Notes: a model not told the origin generated them from the sequence alone. A stretch of DNA of 64,000 nucleotides from Acanthosepion lycidas (GCA_963932145.1 OZ010616.1:49788306-49852305), one strand, 5' to 3'; counted from the stretch's first letter, positions 1-14,484 are shown. Made by a program: numbers and translations.

Positions 1-172
1 CATGGCAGCTACATCAATAATATTCCTAAAAAGAGAAAAAGAATACCATTAAAAAAAAATAAATAAATAAAAAAGTGGGAAAGAGATGCTTCTGACCAAA
101 TGGTAGTTCTTTTCAATGTTTTTTTTTAATATAAAGACAAAACTTTAGTAAACAAAATATTGTTCCATTTAC

Positions 173-253
173 CTTGCAGTGGTTTGAAGAATTCTCCCTA
201 ATTTCGATTGTTCATCAACTTTATCTGAATGTTCACCAGATTCTGTTATAAAG
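173..253 (-). CDS. LAMTOR1: LAMTOR1 coding exon 3 (gene continues off the left edge)
   Basis: This 81-nt exon supplies the last base of the split Ser codon, then FITESGEHSDKVDEQSKLG and RILQTTA, and ends in phase 2 at donor GTAAATG. The acceptor is TTTTTAAG. A second possible acceptor lies 11 bases further in (ending AACAG), but the first has the better pyrimidine tract and keeps the phase. DEQSKLGRILQTTA corresponds to the conserved human segment DEQALLSSILAKTA, which leads into the Ragulator-binding helices. The remaining ~90 residues must lie left of base 1. The intron to exon 2 is about 11.6 kb. Confidence 0.88.
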
Positions 254-3200
254 CTTAAAAATAAACAAAAAGAAAAGTAAATTATACAATTGGAAATAAA
301 AAAAAAATTCAATCTGCCTAACTTTAAGACAGTTAAAAATTATACATTTGTTTTTACAGCAATGGACACTTTATACACACTTTTCCTGATTGTGGAAGGA
401 AAATATTTATACAAGAATGTATAGACAATATTTGATTATTTTTAGGAAAATCAATAGAAATAGAATTTGACTGCTTGATACACCCACATTATGAAAATAA
501 ACTAATTTTTGAAATTTATTAAAAAATTTATGTTTATTGTTTAAATGATTTCCTTGTGAAAAAATAGAAGACTAACAATATTTTCCTTTAAGAAATCAGT
601 GAAATATCATTTGGCCATTATTTTAATTTGTATGCTTTTTTTAAAAAGGTAATTTCCTGGAGAATTTAATTCAATCTAATTGTGAAAAAAGAAATGAAAG
701 AAAATCTAATAAAATGAAAGAAAAATAAAAACAATGAAAGAATACCTTACAACGGAATGATTCTTTTTTATTCATTTGAGAAAAATAAGTATTTATAATT
801 ATTCTAAAAGTCGCTAAATATTATTATTAAAAATATGTTTGTGTTTTTCTTTCCTAATTTATTCACCTGATCTTGCAGTATTTTTTTTTTTTTTTTTTTT
901 TACAAAATCAATAATTTCATAAGCTTAAACATTATCTTGTTTGTCATATGGCTTCACATTTCCTTTAATACTTTATGAAGTTAACTCCCTTTGAAAATAA
1001 TGGATACTTGCCAGTCTTATGAATGCCAAGTTATCAGTTTCCTCATTTACTCCTACTCCTTCCTCCAGACATATTAAGAAACTAGGTAGGTAATAAAGCT
1101 GAAGTAGTTAACAGATAAAATGTTTTTACAGTCTGCAGAAACAAAGGACCTATTTTAAGTTCAATTAGTGACTTTAAAGGTTTGACTGACAATTATTGGT
1201 TACTGCAATGTAAAAATATGCAATTGTCAGGCCATGATGATTGTGCTTAAGTATGAAACAGACTGTTGCCGCTGGGTATTAATTTCAATGTCCACTTTTA
1301 TATTTACATATGATCTATCTATTATATTGAGCACTTTAACTCATAAATATAGCAAACCTTGAATACAGCTACTTCAACAAATGACTTCAATTTCAGGTTT
1401 TGCAAGTTTCTTTTGCTTTACTTTTAAAAATAGATATACCATTTGTTGAATGACATTTTTGCACACAGGAATTAATGACAATACTTTATTAAAAGAAGAT
1501 ATGATTTTAAATTAAAAAATGTGTCAGTTACCAAAAGACAAATCCTAGGGAGAAACAAAAAGAAGAAAACAGAAACTAAAGACATTGAGAGTAAAACATT
1601 TTCCACTCCTTTGGAAAATAGCAGGAAAATAATAATTTTACAATTTCAGACAATCTATTCTTAAATACAATTATTCCAATTTAATGTTTGTACCTCAGAT
1701 AATAGATTTTGATTTCGATGAATAAATTTTAAGCTTATTTAAAATAAGCTCAAAAATGAAAGGATAAATATATTTTGTTTCAATTTTTTTCTTTATTTTA
1801 AATATACAAATGTATAAATAATAAAGTCACAAGAATTGACTTTCAGTTTTATCTCAAAAAAAAAAAAAAAAAAATTTGTAAAACATTTGTTAATTAAGAA
1901 TTAAAATAATCAGTTTTACTTTATTTTTTAACTATACTTATCAAGTTCATTTTTCCCTTTAATATGCTAGTACTAAATAATAAATATCAGTACTAAAGTC
2001 CACACCTACTGATACTAGAACTGACTTTTAGATGACTCACATTTTAAACAATGTTGAACTTTGTAATAAATCAGCTTTTAGTAGAAGTTATTAAATGCTT
2101 AATAGTAGATTGGTTGTTTTTTTTTACTTTCCAAAATGTAATTATTCAGACTTTGTAGCTGAATGTTACCCTGTGTGAAATCTTAATCTTTTGTTCATCA
2201 AAAACATCAGCCAAGGAGAAAAAAAAATTAAGCCATTAATTTAAACATTCACTTGAAGGCTAAATAAAGAGAGCATGAAGTAATTTTTATAAAGAGAAAA
2301 GACCATGGTATACACAACCACAGAAAATAAACTTAAATTTTTTGATCATAATAAAGGTAGTATAGTTTTCTACTGATAGAGCTTTCTAAGATCAATTGTT
2401 AAAAATGGCCTTGAGCAAGTGAAACTTGTGGATCTTGGTAAAGACCATTCTTTGAATGTTGGCTATTGGTGCTACAGAATCACAAAGGACAAAACAACTG
2501 AAACCACATCACCTGAGGACTTTCAGTATCAACTAAAATGGATACCACATGTAACTTATATAAAATAATGACTTAATCACTACTCCAAATGTTAGAAAAG
2601 AAACCTCCATCACTACTGGAAAGAGCAATAACAGTTACTATACTTTTTCCTGAAAAATTGATTTTATAAGTTTCAATAAACAATAGTACAAGCTGCTCAG
2701 TCTATGAATGCCAAATGGCCAATATTACCATTACCATCCTGAAATAATAAATATATATTTCTGAAACTAAAAATGGGTAATGTGTAGATGATATAAAGTT
2801 TTAAGATTGATGTAGATATCTTAAATATAGATTAATTGGATTTACATGTTCCAGAAATTAAGCAAAACATTTCCAGTGAAAAAAATTCTATTATAATATA
2901 CACAAATTTAAATACAGATGCAAAATAATAATTAATATATAAAATAATAATTAATATATAAACAGATATGAAAGAAGGAAAGTAATGAACACACGGTCAT
3001 GAATTGTTTAAATTTGATAATTAAAATATCCTTTAAAACAGACAAAGATCTTTAAAAAAAATTTAAAAAAAATGGTACCAAATTTAACATGGTAGCTCAA
3101 TTAGCAATAAAGTTATGACCATGTTCATAAAAATTTAAACAATTTTCATTTCCTTTGCTATTGGGCGAAAAGTCAATTTTAAGAGAATAACTGAAGATGC

Positions 3201-3689
3201 AGTCATCAAACGTGCTAAAAATCATTAGAAATGTAATGCCATATAGATAATCTTGAAGTAGGAGAAAGACAAGGCTAATGGAATCAATGATTATTAGATA
3301 AGACCAGTTTAAACATTAGGGAAAATTTAATTCTTAAAAACAAAATCATAAAAATACAACAGAACAGGGCCAGTCTAGACTGATCATATAAGTTTTATTT
3401 CAACAGTTAATGCCATGCAACTTCTTTCTATAATTCATAGCACATTAAAAATGAAAGCTTAATTTTTTTCTTCAATAGAAAACCTATATTCATAGCACAT
3501 AAAAAATCCCAGAAGTGCAATTTGACAGCAGGGCAAAACATACAATACAGAACTTGCCCTAAAAAAAGTATGCCTGAAACTTTGAGACTTTACTAATTTT
3601 GGGGAGGAGGAATTCAAAACTTTTCAGTATAATATCAATACTTTTTGTAATATATGTTTCTTATTTTGGAAAATTATGTAATTTTCAAC

Positions 3690-4200
3690 TTGTCACAAAC
3701 AGGATAGTAATGACAAATAGTTATGGTTAGGTCAGCTGAGGTAGTGGTTCTTCATCACAATTACTTGAGTTGTTTAAATTACTGAATGCCTCTTCTTTTT
3801 CCTTTGAGGTGGAACAGATTTTCCTGTCATCAAGTAGTTATAAAGAACAGCTTCCAACTCCAGATTTACTTCCACTGATGTTGATTGTGATACCTATGAG
3901 AACCTTCAGATATCTAAGTTGATTTTTGATTGCCTCCAAACAACTGCGTATTGGACATTTTTAATAGACTTTACAGGACCACCATCTTTGATAAATGAGT
4001 TAATGATTCTATTTCTCAGTAGCAGCTCGATATTACTTTTTTCTTTTTTTTCTTTTGCTTGTCATTTTTAGCAATCGTTTCTTGTACATGAATTTTCACA
4101 AATATCTCTTAATCCTTGTGTCTTTAATGCAAATGTTTTGCATGCTTTCTTGAAATGCCAAGAACTGGTTGCCACTCAATTGTACTTCAGCATGTTTGAG
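3690..4200 (-). pseudogene. Decayed coding-like block, minus strand, unidentified
   Basis: This block has less homopolymer than its surroundings and keeps coding-like stretches on the minus strand, such as LLRNRIINSFIKDGGPVKSI near 4030-3965 and GKSVPPQRKKKR near 3815-3780. The reading frame changes several times, so it looks like an old retrocopy or transposon ORF inside LAMTOR1 intron 2. I do not recognise the family. Confidence 0.3.
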
Positions 4201-4411
4201 ATTGATCAATGGTGAAGTGATGCATGTCATCTATTTTTTTGTCAGTTCCACCCCAACTTTCAAATATCATTAATGCATTTAAATTTTGAGGGTGTATGAG
4301 AAATTTTTTTACAATTACAAAAAAGAAATCCCTCAAGATGCTCCTTGCATATAAAAAAAAAAAAAAAAAAAAATCAACTGCAAACATAGTGAAAGTTTTT
4401 CATGAACCTTA

Positions 4412-4444
<33 letters not shown>

Positions 4445-5038
4445 TAACCAAATGAAACATTTTTGTTGATAGTTGGTACTTGTATAATTCAGAATACTTT
4501 CTTACATTAGATGCAAACAAATTTACATTGAATAACTGTTTTTAAAATTGTATTTTTAATTTTTGATTACAATTCTGAAATTTCTCCAATAAGGAATTTT
4601 TCTATTAAATGAAAGGATGTTTTGAGACTTGAAAAATGTAAAGTTTAATACCCTTTTCAAGTGTTAACAATGTTAACATTATTTTCACTATGATGTTGAT
4701 CGATTTGTTTTTTTTCACAACTTATAAACATTTTTTCAGTGTTTTAAGCAAATTTTTTTTTTTTACAAAATCCAGTCAGTTATTCCTTAATTTTACTAAT
4801 TTACTTTGAAACAAAAGACAAATACTTTAAGAGATTTTTAAATTTGTTCTTTTCATTTGTTGTCAAGAATGGAGATTCAGTGTGTCACCATAGTGATTTT
4901 TTAAAAACCCCTTAAAAAATTTAAATCTTATTTAAATATGTTTTCTATTATTATTTTTTTATTTATTTATTTATTTTTTTTTTTTACATGTTAGCATTAG
5001 GCTGTTATCTTACAAATAAAAACAATTTAACTTCAAAA

Positions 5039-5070
<32 letters not shown>

Positions 5071-5654
5071 GTTACCCCAACTTATTTGATTTTATGAAAT
5101 TTCAAGAAATTCTTTCCATAGGGCTTAATGTTTATATTATAAAAAATGCAATAAAACTAAGACAGTTGATATTGAGTAAAAATTATATTTATTAATCATA
5201 AATGGAAAAGCTTACTACAATTCAGTGACTTGCAGAATTTTAAAAAGCATTTTGAATTTTTTTTTCTGTGGGTATAAACAAGCTGATTTTTTGTAAATAT
5301 AGATATCCATACACAACATTATCAAAAAATATCTAAGATTACTGGGAAGTTAAAGATTTATATAAAAAAAGGTGCTCACATAATATCCGTCAAGTAATTT
5401 TTTACAGATATGACCAATAGAAAAAAAATTTCCCAACATAATTTTTCAAGATAGTTATCAACCCACCCATGTTAAAAAATGCTTTTCTGTGATATTTTAA
5501 ACTAAAAGTAAGTAATATTTATTTAAAATCAGATCAATTAAACTTTAAAAAAGTACATTTTATTTTTTAAAGATTTTTTAATAGAATTACATTGTGCTGA
5601 GGAATTTGTAAATATGACTAAAATCAGTCATTAAAAAAAAAAAAAAAAAAAACC

Positions 5655-5760
5655 ACTCTTCCAATCAATTTAAATTCATTTTGAAATACAGTAAAGTATT
5701 TTGATTATTGGGAATATTAAATTTAATCTATTAGCTTGAAATTAAAAGTAAAAAAAAAAA
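5655..5760 (+). repeat. Dispersed repeat R3, copy 1
   Basis: A segment beginning CCAATCAATTTAAATTCA and running through 'atattaaatttaatctatta' closely matches 22267-22370. Both follow a low-complexity run (poly-A here, (TA)n there). No coding content; family unknown. Confidence 0.6.
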
Positions 5761-7029
5761 AAATCATTTTAAACCTCAAGTATCCCTTTTCTTTGTAGAT
5801 TTTTTATTTTATTTTGTCTAAACTGTCATCTCAAATTTATTTTAAAAGTAAATAAATAATTGCTTTATATAGTTTTAAAATGCACCAAGATTTAAACTAA
5901 TATCCATTGATGAAATAAGTCTAATTTAAAATTGTATTTGGCTAGTGATGTTCATTTGCTTGAACAGCAATACAAATTTCATTGTGTTGGGATTGAATTG
6001 TTTTGCACAAAATGAACAGTGTACTCTCTTTTTGAATGAAAATATATGAAACTAAATGATTATGAAACTAAATGATTATTAAAAGATAAGATATTGCTAT
6101 ACAAGGGGGTGTAAATTTGATTTTCAACTTAGAAATCTATTGTGAAAGACAACTTTGAACTTGACGAACATCTTTTTTTCTTTAAGATGTGACTATTAGA
6201 TATGAGTAGACAGACAATTAATTTCAAAAACCACTATGGAATTGTCAACTTTGAAAATATGAAATCCCCCCCCAAAACACACAAAAAAAATCCCACTGTT
6301 CATCATTGAAATAGTGACATAGTTTAAAGAGACACAGAATAAAGACTAATCATCACACACAAGAAAAAATTGTATCTTGAGAAAGAGAAAATATTAAACT
6401 TTGTTTACATACTAATTTTATTAAGATAGACTTGACAATAAACCAGATATTTAACATGTATGTAAACTTAGTCAGTTTGTGATACCTAACATTAGACAAA
6501 ATACCTGACAGTATTGAAATATCTCCCCCACCCCTCATTTATGTGTGAACATCTTCGTGTTTTGTGATTTTGCACATTAAATACAAAAATCACAAAATCA
6601 ACCCAACTGGAATTCAAACTCAAGCCTTTATGCCAGACACTACCCGCACATCCAAGTTTACAAAACCTGGTATTCATTCCTGGGATTATGCTGTAGTGTC
6701 TGTTGATATTTCTTTTGGCATGTCTATTAGATATAAACCCCTATTCACAACACTCCTTTCTGTTATGAATGTATTGATTGGGATTAATTTCTTGATTTTC
6801 TTTGTGACACCCTTTGGAGTGAACTTTAACCTTCCTATTAAAAACATTGTGCTATTGAGGTTTCTTGAATAAAAGTTGGCATTGATGCTTTTGCACTATA
6901 CCAGTTGAAACCACAATCTTCTCTTTGGTTCATAATTGCCTGTTCAGCTGCTATAACCTACAGGAATTACTTTTTCCAGCTGTACGACATGATATCTATG
7001 ATCACAACAGATTTTTTTTTGTGCTTGCA

Positions 7030-8708
7030 TGTAATAATTGTAGACGTGTCATCAAAGAGGTGAAGTCTTTTTTTGTTGACAGAATGAGATAATATATAGC
7101 GTCTAACAAGTTTAGTTCTTGTGACTATTGGTGGCCCTGTAATAGTGTTAAATAAGGGTCATCTATCCCTCCTCTCTTCACTCAATTTGCAGTGTTAATG
7201 TCACCTGCTGATAAAGCAGAATGCTTTACTCATAAATTCTACTCTCGACTCATCTAGTGGATATTTGCCTGACTTTTCACTTACAACTGTGTGATATGCA
7301 TATAACTCCATCCATGATTTCTGATATCATTTCTAAACTGGATCCTTACAAAATATGTGGATAATGGTATCCCAGAAATAGCCTTTCAGAAATGTGCTCC
7401 TAATGTCTCCTGTTCTCTCCAAACTCTACAATAAATGCCTTGCTGCATCCTGCTTGTTAGAAATCCTCTTCTGTAGTTCCTGTTTTTAAGAACTCGGGTA
7501 AACCATCCAATTCTAACTATCAAACTATTAGTATTCTACCTCTTTTTGGCAAAGTACTAAAGGCTCTAATCAATTCTGAATTGGTTAAACATCTCATCTT
7601 ACAAAATCTACTTTAAGCAATATGGCTTTTGCTTCTCTAGGTCAATTGCTGATGTATTAATGATTATTGCTAAGTTTATCAAACTTTAAACAAGAATGGT
7701 GAAGCTTGGCTGTTGCTTTAGATATCTTGAAAGTGTTTGACAGGCTGGTTTTCTTTACAAGTTGAGGAATTATGGCATTTCGGACCAAATGTTTGATCTT
7801 TCTTATTGGATTGTGAAATGAAAGTTTTCTACTAGATCCTTTTTACATTAATGCAGGTGTCCCCACCCCCAGGGCTCTATCTTTGGACCTACTTTGTTCT
7901 TAATTTTTATCAATGACCTTCCTGATGTCATCACTTCTTGAATTTGCATCTATCTACTCTTGTTTCAATGCTAAGTCTGATCAGTTCAATAAGGCCAAAT
8001 TGGCAGCTGATCTTAAAAATAACCTGCAATCTGCTATTAACTGGGACAAGAAATGACTGAAATGAACAATTATATTGAATCAATTTTGCTATAGGTTTGC
8101 TGTTAGGAAATTTATTTCACTGTGTCATTCTAGACAGTTTTTCCTTGCCAGAATCTATCTTAAATTTAACATTTGTTTGTGCATTGAATATTGCTGCAAC
8201 ATCGAGTCTAGTACTTCTGCCATGTATCTATCTAGAGACTTTGAAAAAAAAAAAAAAAAAAAAAAATCAAAGAGAAAATCTGCAATGTTATCAGTCCTGA
8301 CCTGGTATTTCAGCTTCAGTCACTTTCCCCTGTCATAACATAGCCACCCTGTGCAATTTTTTAATTAAAATTTTTTTGGTAATTGTTCTGGTGAGCTTTC
8401 CTTTTTGGTACCTCAACTTCCTGAACTTGAGTGCAATACTAGATTGGCAGCATTGCTAGTTTAACCATAAGTGCTATGCTAACAATTTCTTCTTTCATAC
8501 TTCTCATTTGTGGAACTCTTCCAGCTTCTTGCTTTCCAGTCAATTATGACCTTCAAAAATTTAAATGCAATGTCAATCATCATCTCCTGCCTTTTTGAAT
8601 CCTTCTCTTTTATTGTGCTTTTTGTCAATAACATTGTCTCAGCTTCTACTTCTCTCAGTAAACCTTTGTGTTTTAGTGGCTTTATCATCTTGTTTGGAGT
8701 GAAATAAT
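7030..8708 (+). mobile_element. LINE family L-A (jockey/CR1-like) copy A, decayed
   Basis: A 5'-truncated non-LTR retrotransposon in sense on plus, antisense to LAMTOR1. In order: a pre-RT segment (SPADKAECFTHKFYSRL near 7200-7255), the RT finger region around 'LNWLNISS' and YGFCFSRS (7570-7645), the RT palm near 7860-7930 (GSIFGPTLFLIFINDLPDV), and the C-terminal end motif with SCQ/FPVNYD-type 'DLQKFKCN' (antisense of 8550). It ends in the family tail 'ctttatcatcttgtttgga'. Many stops and frameshifts across all blocks make it non-functional. A poly-A run interrupts it at 8243-8266. At least six related copies are in the window. Confidence 0.8.
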
Positions 8709-11540
8709 TGAAGTAAATATTCCTCTTTCTGTAAATGATTAAAGTAAAATAGACTGACAATTCATTTTGTAATCATTGGCACAAATAGTTGATTTTTTTT
8801 CATTCTAATAGTCAACACAAAGATATATTAGTACATATAAAACTTTCCACAGTGTACAAATACTATACTGATTATAGGTAGGAGGTTAGGAAAGTGACAC
8901 TTTAATCCTAGTTAAGTACACAGATACTGATTTCAGACTCAAATCTGAGCACAAATAATATTTTAATGGATTTTATTCTTGTGGCATTAATAAACTCTTT
9001 TAGAAAGATATTATTTAGATTTAATATTTAAACATTAGCAACAGACTTATATAAACCTTTATCATGATTCAGTTTCAACTTTGTGCAGATTATCCATATG
9101 AAGTTTAGTAAAACTTCAAAAACACTATACATTACTAAATGTTCCCAGTTATTAATTTCAGATATATACATTTTTTATTCATACTTTATGAATAAACAAG
9201 ACTTTTAAACAAAACATAGAACAATATTAAGAGAAATCACACCCACACTGAAAAGATGTCATTTCATCACATATATTTTCATATAAAAAAAAAAAAAAAT
9301 TATTTTTATTACTAATTTGGTTATTTTATAACATCATCCCACTTATTTTATGGCTCATAGTATCTACCAATCACAAAAGTTCTATAAGTATTTTCTGTAC
9401 AAAGTGGTGCTGCAAATTAGTGGTTTTCAAACACACACACACACACACACACACAGAAGAAAAGATATCTTTCAATGACCAAATATCAAAATCTAATTCT
9501 TGGGAAATAGATAAGGCTGACAACTTTTCAGTACATGGCAGATATATTCAATAATACTGTATCTGTATAATACATTTTACAATTATAGCATACACTTATA
9601 AGTTGGTACTACTTGAATTATCTAAGTGAAAAGAAAAGTTGAATACTAAAATTTATTCCACAAGACCAATTGTAGATAAACAAAAGAAAACTAAAATATG
9701 CATATTTTAGTCAATCTTTCTCAGAGTTAACATAATAAACAGAATTGATTTCATATTAACTTATTCTTTTATTAATATTTACAAGACAACAAAAAGTATC
9801 TACATTTGTTAGATAATTTCATTTTGATAATTTTAATATTTTTCAGAATGACTATTGCTTCAAATTTACACTGCATTGCATAAATTATTTACATTGTTTC
9901 ATTTTCACCCAGAACTTGTCTAATAAAAAAAAATGTCATTCTGAAGGTGTTAATTATTGTTGTCATAATTATTATTCTCAAACAGAAACATAATTATTAA
10001 TATGAAAATAATAGTTTTACAATGTTGAACCAAATCAAAAATTATTATTTAATTAGATTTTAATAATAATAATATGCCTTTTTTATGCATAGTCATTTAT
10101 TGTTTTAAGATATAAATCACATTTCATTTAGATCTGGTAGAACAATATTTTGGAGCCCAACTGAAACATTTTAAATTTATAGGAGCTCACTTACAATATG
10201 GAGGCTTTCTTCTAAAGATGACCAACATCATTTGTATTTATTTTCATTTCAAGAATAAGGAAAAACTTAAAACTAATTTTCTGGTACATAAGATTTTTTA
10301 ACAGTGTGAACTGCACAAAAATATAAATAAAATATAATTCAAAGAGTAAAATATGTAAATAAAAGTCATCCAATTTAACCAATTTAAATGTGGTTATTTT
10401 AGTTTAAACATTTTACTTAATGATATTAAGAAATTACTTCTATGCATAAATAATTAGATGGGTATCATGGCAATCATTTTTCTTATCTAAATGCCAGTTT
10501 TTCTTTGTATAATCACAAGTATCAAGGTTTCTTATTTTCAAAAAATATAACAAACAAAAGCATACTTTTTGAAAATCCAGGAAATAAAACCAATGATTAT
10601 CATCTCTGTCTAATGAAATTTCTCAAAGTTCTAATGTCATATTGACAATTGAGTAGCAAACACCATATGAAGACAGATGAAGTAATAACAATTATCAAAT
10701 TAAAAATGACTAAAAATAGGCATTGATAAATTGTTTTAATCCTTAAAATTCCATCTGTATGACTTTGTAGAATATTATTATTATCAAACAAAATGAACTG
10801 AACTCAGGACTTAAGAAAAGATCATGTTAATTTTTCACTTAAAACTTGTCAAAAATAGTAGATTTATGGCAAAATAATGTCAGGACGGGGATGAGACAAA
10901 CTTTTAATTAAAATTCCTTTCATTCTAAAAAGCAACTAATTATTTTAAAAATTCTTACTTCCCAGCAAAACAAAATTTATATGCTGTATTTTGCTTATCA
11001 TAAATTAAATTGAAAATACAAGATAGCATTTAAGAAATTATAATCAAATATGGAAGATTGTGACAATGTAAGGCAGATAACTGTAAAATGGAAAAACGTT
11101 CATGAAAAATATATCATGAAATGCCATTTTTCCAAAAATCAATAACTTATAATTCTACCTGGATTACATACACAAATTTATTACAAGCTGTTGAGATGGA
11201 GAACGCATGAATAAAACAATACTTTAATTTATTTCCTACCCATTCTGAATAATTTCTATCTCAAAATGCAGACACTTAAAATCAGAGTGTATATATATAT
11301 ATATATATATAAAATAATGGCCAAGTAAAGACATATACAAATATATAAATATTTACTTTATTATTAAACATCAAATACAAGGTTCATAACTCAAGAAAAA
11401 ACTAGAATGCTCAAAAATTAACAGCAACAACATGTCTAGAAAACTGGCAAGAATTGAAAGAAAAGAGAAAAAAGGAGAAAAGATTAAGGAGAGAGTGTAA
11501 AGTGAGAAGAAAAAAAAAAAAAAAAAATCAAGAAGTATAT

Positions 11541-11649
11541 GCAGTCAATTGCTGATAGCCCCTAAAGAGTTGACAAAATGACTTCATCTATAAAAATCTG
11601 GAGTCGGGATGCTGAAGGTAACATCAATCAGTTAAGTGCCAAACCTATT

Positions 11650-11713
<64 letters not shown>
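11541..11713 (+). repeat. Repeat R1 copy 1 with (CA)/(TA) array at its end
   Basis: R1 runs from GCAGTCAATTGCTGATA through 'ggagtcgggatgctgaaggt' and 'aacatcaatcag' and passes straight into cacacaca then (TA)n. The same order occurs in the copies at 20287 (minus), 56159 (minus) and 56822 (plus). No protein content. Probably a SINE-like or other non-autonomous element with a microsatellite tail. Confidence 0.7.
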
Positions 11714-11717
<4 letters not shown>

Positions 11718-11891
11718 AAATATTTTATATATCATTCACTGTAAAAAAAAAAAAAAAAAAGATTCAATGCTACTATTATACAAAAGAAACAATCTGCATT
11801 AAATAAAATATATTTCACCACAAGGAACATCATTTCAACTGTATAAAAATCTCAACTAATAATCACAAGTAATAAATTAATGATTTAATAC

Positions 11892-11977
11892 CTTCCAGTA
11901 TTCATACTTGGACTGTCATCATTGGCGGAATTTTGAAGAAGAGGCTGTCTGGCAGCTGCATCTGCGGAATCATCTCC
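11892..11977 (-). CDS. LAMTOR1: LAMTOR1 coding exon 2
   Basis: This 86-nt exon (28 codons plus 2 nt) opens with GDDSADAAARQPLLQNS and closes with SPSMNTG plus a split Ser codon. The acceptor is AAATAAAG with a pyrimidine tract slightly upstream, and the donor is GTATT. RQPLL sits where vertebrate LAMTOR1 has its acidic/dileucine-like segment (ERKLLLD in human, from memory), which helps lysosomal targeting. Phase 0 in and phase 2 out agree with exons 1 and 3. The upstream intron is about 6.2 kb and holds LINE and foldback repeats. Confidence 0.9.
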
Positions 11978-13600
11978 CTTTATTTGGGGTTGATGAAAAA
12001 GAAAAGAAAAAATGAGCATCTTGAAAACTATTTGAAAAGAAATCATTGAAAGATGTAATTATATGTCAGAATAGTATACCACCTCAGTTCACTTGTTTGT
12101 ATATCCATGGCAACCCAACATACCTTATAATGATTCATGGAACCGATCATGAGGGGTTGGACACTACCACCACATTCTTGTATACCTGTATAAGAATCCT
12201 ACAGTATAATAGCATTCCTGACACTACCACCCAGTGGTAGAACTTACTTTGAAAAACATTGTGCATTTCTGCATTAAATTCCACTGTGGGACCATGATAA
12301 CTCTTTTCTCCAGGACCTGGGGTTTGGATGGAGATTAAAGATGCAAGAGAAAACTCCAAGGAAAAAAACTAACACTCTACAGGTTTATTACAATGATATA
12401 TGTATATAGATAAGTATGTAACATCAGTTAGCTTGTGGGTACTGCCCTCTACTCAACTAAAGGGCAACCTAAGGGATACTATCAAACCATATAAATATTA
12501 TTAATGTGTATTTATTTATACATTTCCTGTCCCATCTGTAGTGGGAAGGGAGGTAAATCAACTTGTTAGTAAATTTATGAGTGGTTACTTGCCATAATTA
12601 TTTTAATAATCTATACAAATAAAATATTTATCTGCTTTTAAACAAAATTACTTCCTGAGCAAAATGAACTGCTTAATTAAACAATTCCTTTACTCCTATA
12701 TTTTTTAGATTGCAGTTTTATTTGTTCAAGCTTTTCATGTGAGGCACTCAAATACCCTTGTCTCTTAAGTGTTCATCTTGCTTCAACTTGGTCTTGAAAT
12801 AGGCTTTGTTGTCGTTGCTAATTGTTTTCTTCCCAGAGATATTTCTATTTCACTGTTATATTAAACAAAATTTTTACATGAAAAAGTGACTTATATAATG
12901 CCAGGAGTAATCAATGAATCTTAGATATCATTGAACATTTAAAAAATATAAACAGAACAGATTAATTAAACAGTTCATTGGCCTCTATTTTAGCTGTGAA
13001 TTCTTTATCTCTGCTATATTGAATCTCAGTACATTGTTTCAATGCATCTCACTATTAAAACTTTCTAAAAATTGCTATCATTTTTGATGCCACAGGTACA
13101 CTAGTACTTCAAATAGTGGCCGTTAGTATTTCATATAGAAATAAGAATAAGGATACTGCAATTGAAAAAGAATGCAGTTGAAAGAGAAGTAATATTAATA
13201 ATGCAGAGTGATAAAGGTTAAAAAATACTTTAGTAAATATAATTAAATATAAATACTAGAGTCAAAACATAAACAAGGAAATAGGTACATTAATGAATAA
13301 ATTTATAAATTTACCTGTTTCTACTACATCTGTTCTTGTTCAGTTACATTTTCCAGTATTTTTCAAGACATTTTGTTAATCGTTTTAATGTTTTATAATG
13401 TAAGTATCAAATATACTTGCACTTGTAATATTAAATACAGTATATATTAATCAAATGTTTACTTATTGAGAAAATAATCCTCCAAATTTTATTATAAAAG
13501 CACTCATCTTTGAAATTGAAACTATAATTTCTGCTGATTCTAAAATGGTTGATTTTGCAAATATTGTACTCAGATCTTAAAAATAACTTTATATATTAGT

Positions 13601-13722
13601 CATGCTAATTTTATTTTCCTCATTGGGAGTCCATCAAGAGCTGTTAGGTTGCAATAAGAAAACAGAGAAGGTACCTAGTTGATGGATTCCCAATAAGGGA
13701 TTGATCACATACAATTAGCATG
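13601..13722. repeat. Foldback (MITE-like) repeat
   Basis: Imperfect inverted repeat: outer arms CATGCTAATT / AATTAGCATG and inner arms ATTGGGAGTCCATCAA / TTGATGGATTCCCAAT. It could form a hairpin and is probably a non-autonomous DNA transposon relic in LAMTOR1 intron 1. Confidence 0.6.
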
Positions 13723-14484
13723 TATTAATGTATTCTCTTTAGGTTTTCTTAATTTCATACTTCTAATATATATAAGTGAAAAACAATTTCATTTCTTATG
13801 TTGCCGGAAGATAATTTTACAGTCAAGCAAATCTATAAAATGGAACACAATTTCCAAGTTCTGATGTTACGTACTTATCTACATACATGTTAACAAAGAG
13901 ATTATAGAAAGACAAGATGAAAGAATGGTAAAAATTGTGGTTAAATATAGATAACTCCAAAAATTGAAAAATCTTTCTTTCAAGCTAACACATTAAATCT
14001 AATATTTCCAATAATCAAAATATCTTATTGTATTTAAACTGAGTGGAATTATTTTTTAAATCACTAAAATCAACTATATCGACAAATCTGTCAACACAAC
14101 ATAATTTATAAAAAAATCCAAAATAAGATATAATTTTCTGAAACTATTTGAGGAATATTAACCAATTTAAAGTTTAATCTGAATTAAAACAAATATTACA
14201 TTTAATTTAAAATATTGCAGAAAAACATTTTTTTAACACAGAGGTGGGTGTTTTTATGGGTACTGATACATTTGTTATTAGCCTGATGCTTATGAGATTC
14301 ATGTAAAGGAAAAATACTTGTAAAATTATATGACAAATACAATGAAAGTGCATTTTTTTTTTTTTTTTGAGAATTTTGAAATATTTTAAACATTGTAATA
14401 TTTTATTGAATTTTAGGTAATTTGGCTTTATAGTTTTATTTACAATGATGTTTATTTAGGAAATGTTAGAAAATTATCAATTTA

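Larger units (their letters stand above)
254..11891 (-). other. LAMTOR1 intron 2 (exon 2 to exon 3)
   Basis: AT-rich intron with many A/T homopolymers. Besides the entries listed separately (LINE copy A, pseudogene-like block, R1 copy 1, repeat pair) I see only low complexity: (TA)n near 5043-5070 and 11289-11310, (CA)n at 9429-9454, and short tandem duplications at 2924-2960 and 6045-6080. No further exon could be supported in 254-3690, 4400-5650, 5800-7030 or 8710-11540. Confidence 0.8.

Noticed and set aside
6564-6872. 102-codon plus frame in LAMTOR1 intron 2
   Set aside because: No domain, no splice or promoter context; the start overlaps a B-box-like sequence (GAGTTTGAATTCC on minus), so it may be repeat debris.
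8075-8338. Overlapping plus-strand frames of 87 and 67 codons
   Set aside because: They lie in LINE copy A and are extended by a poly-A run.
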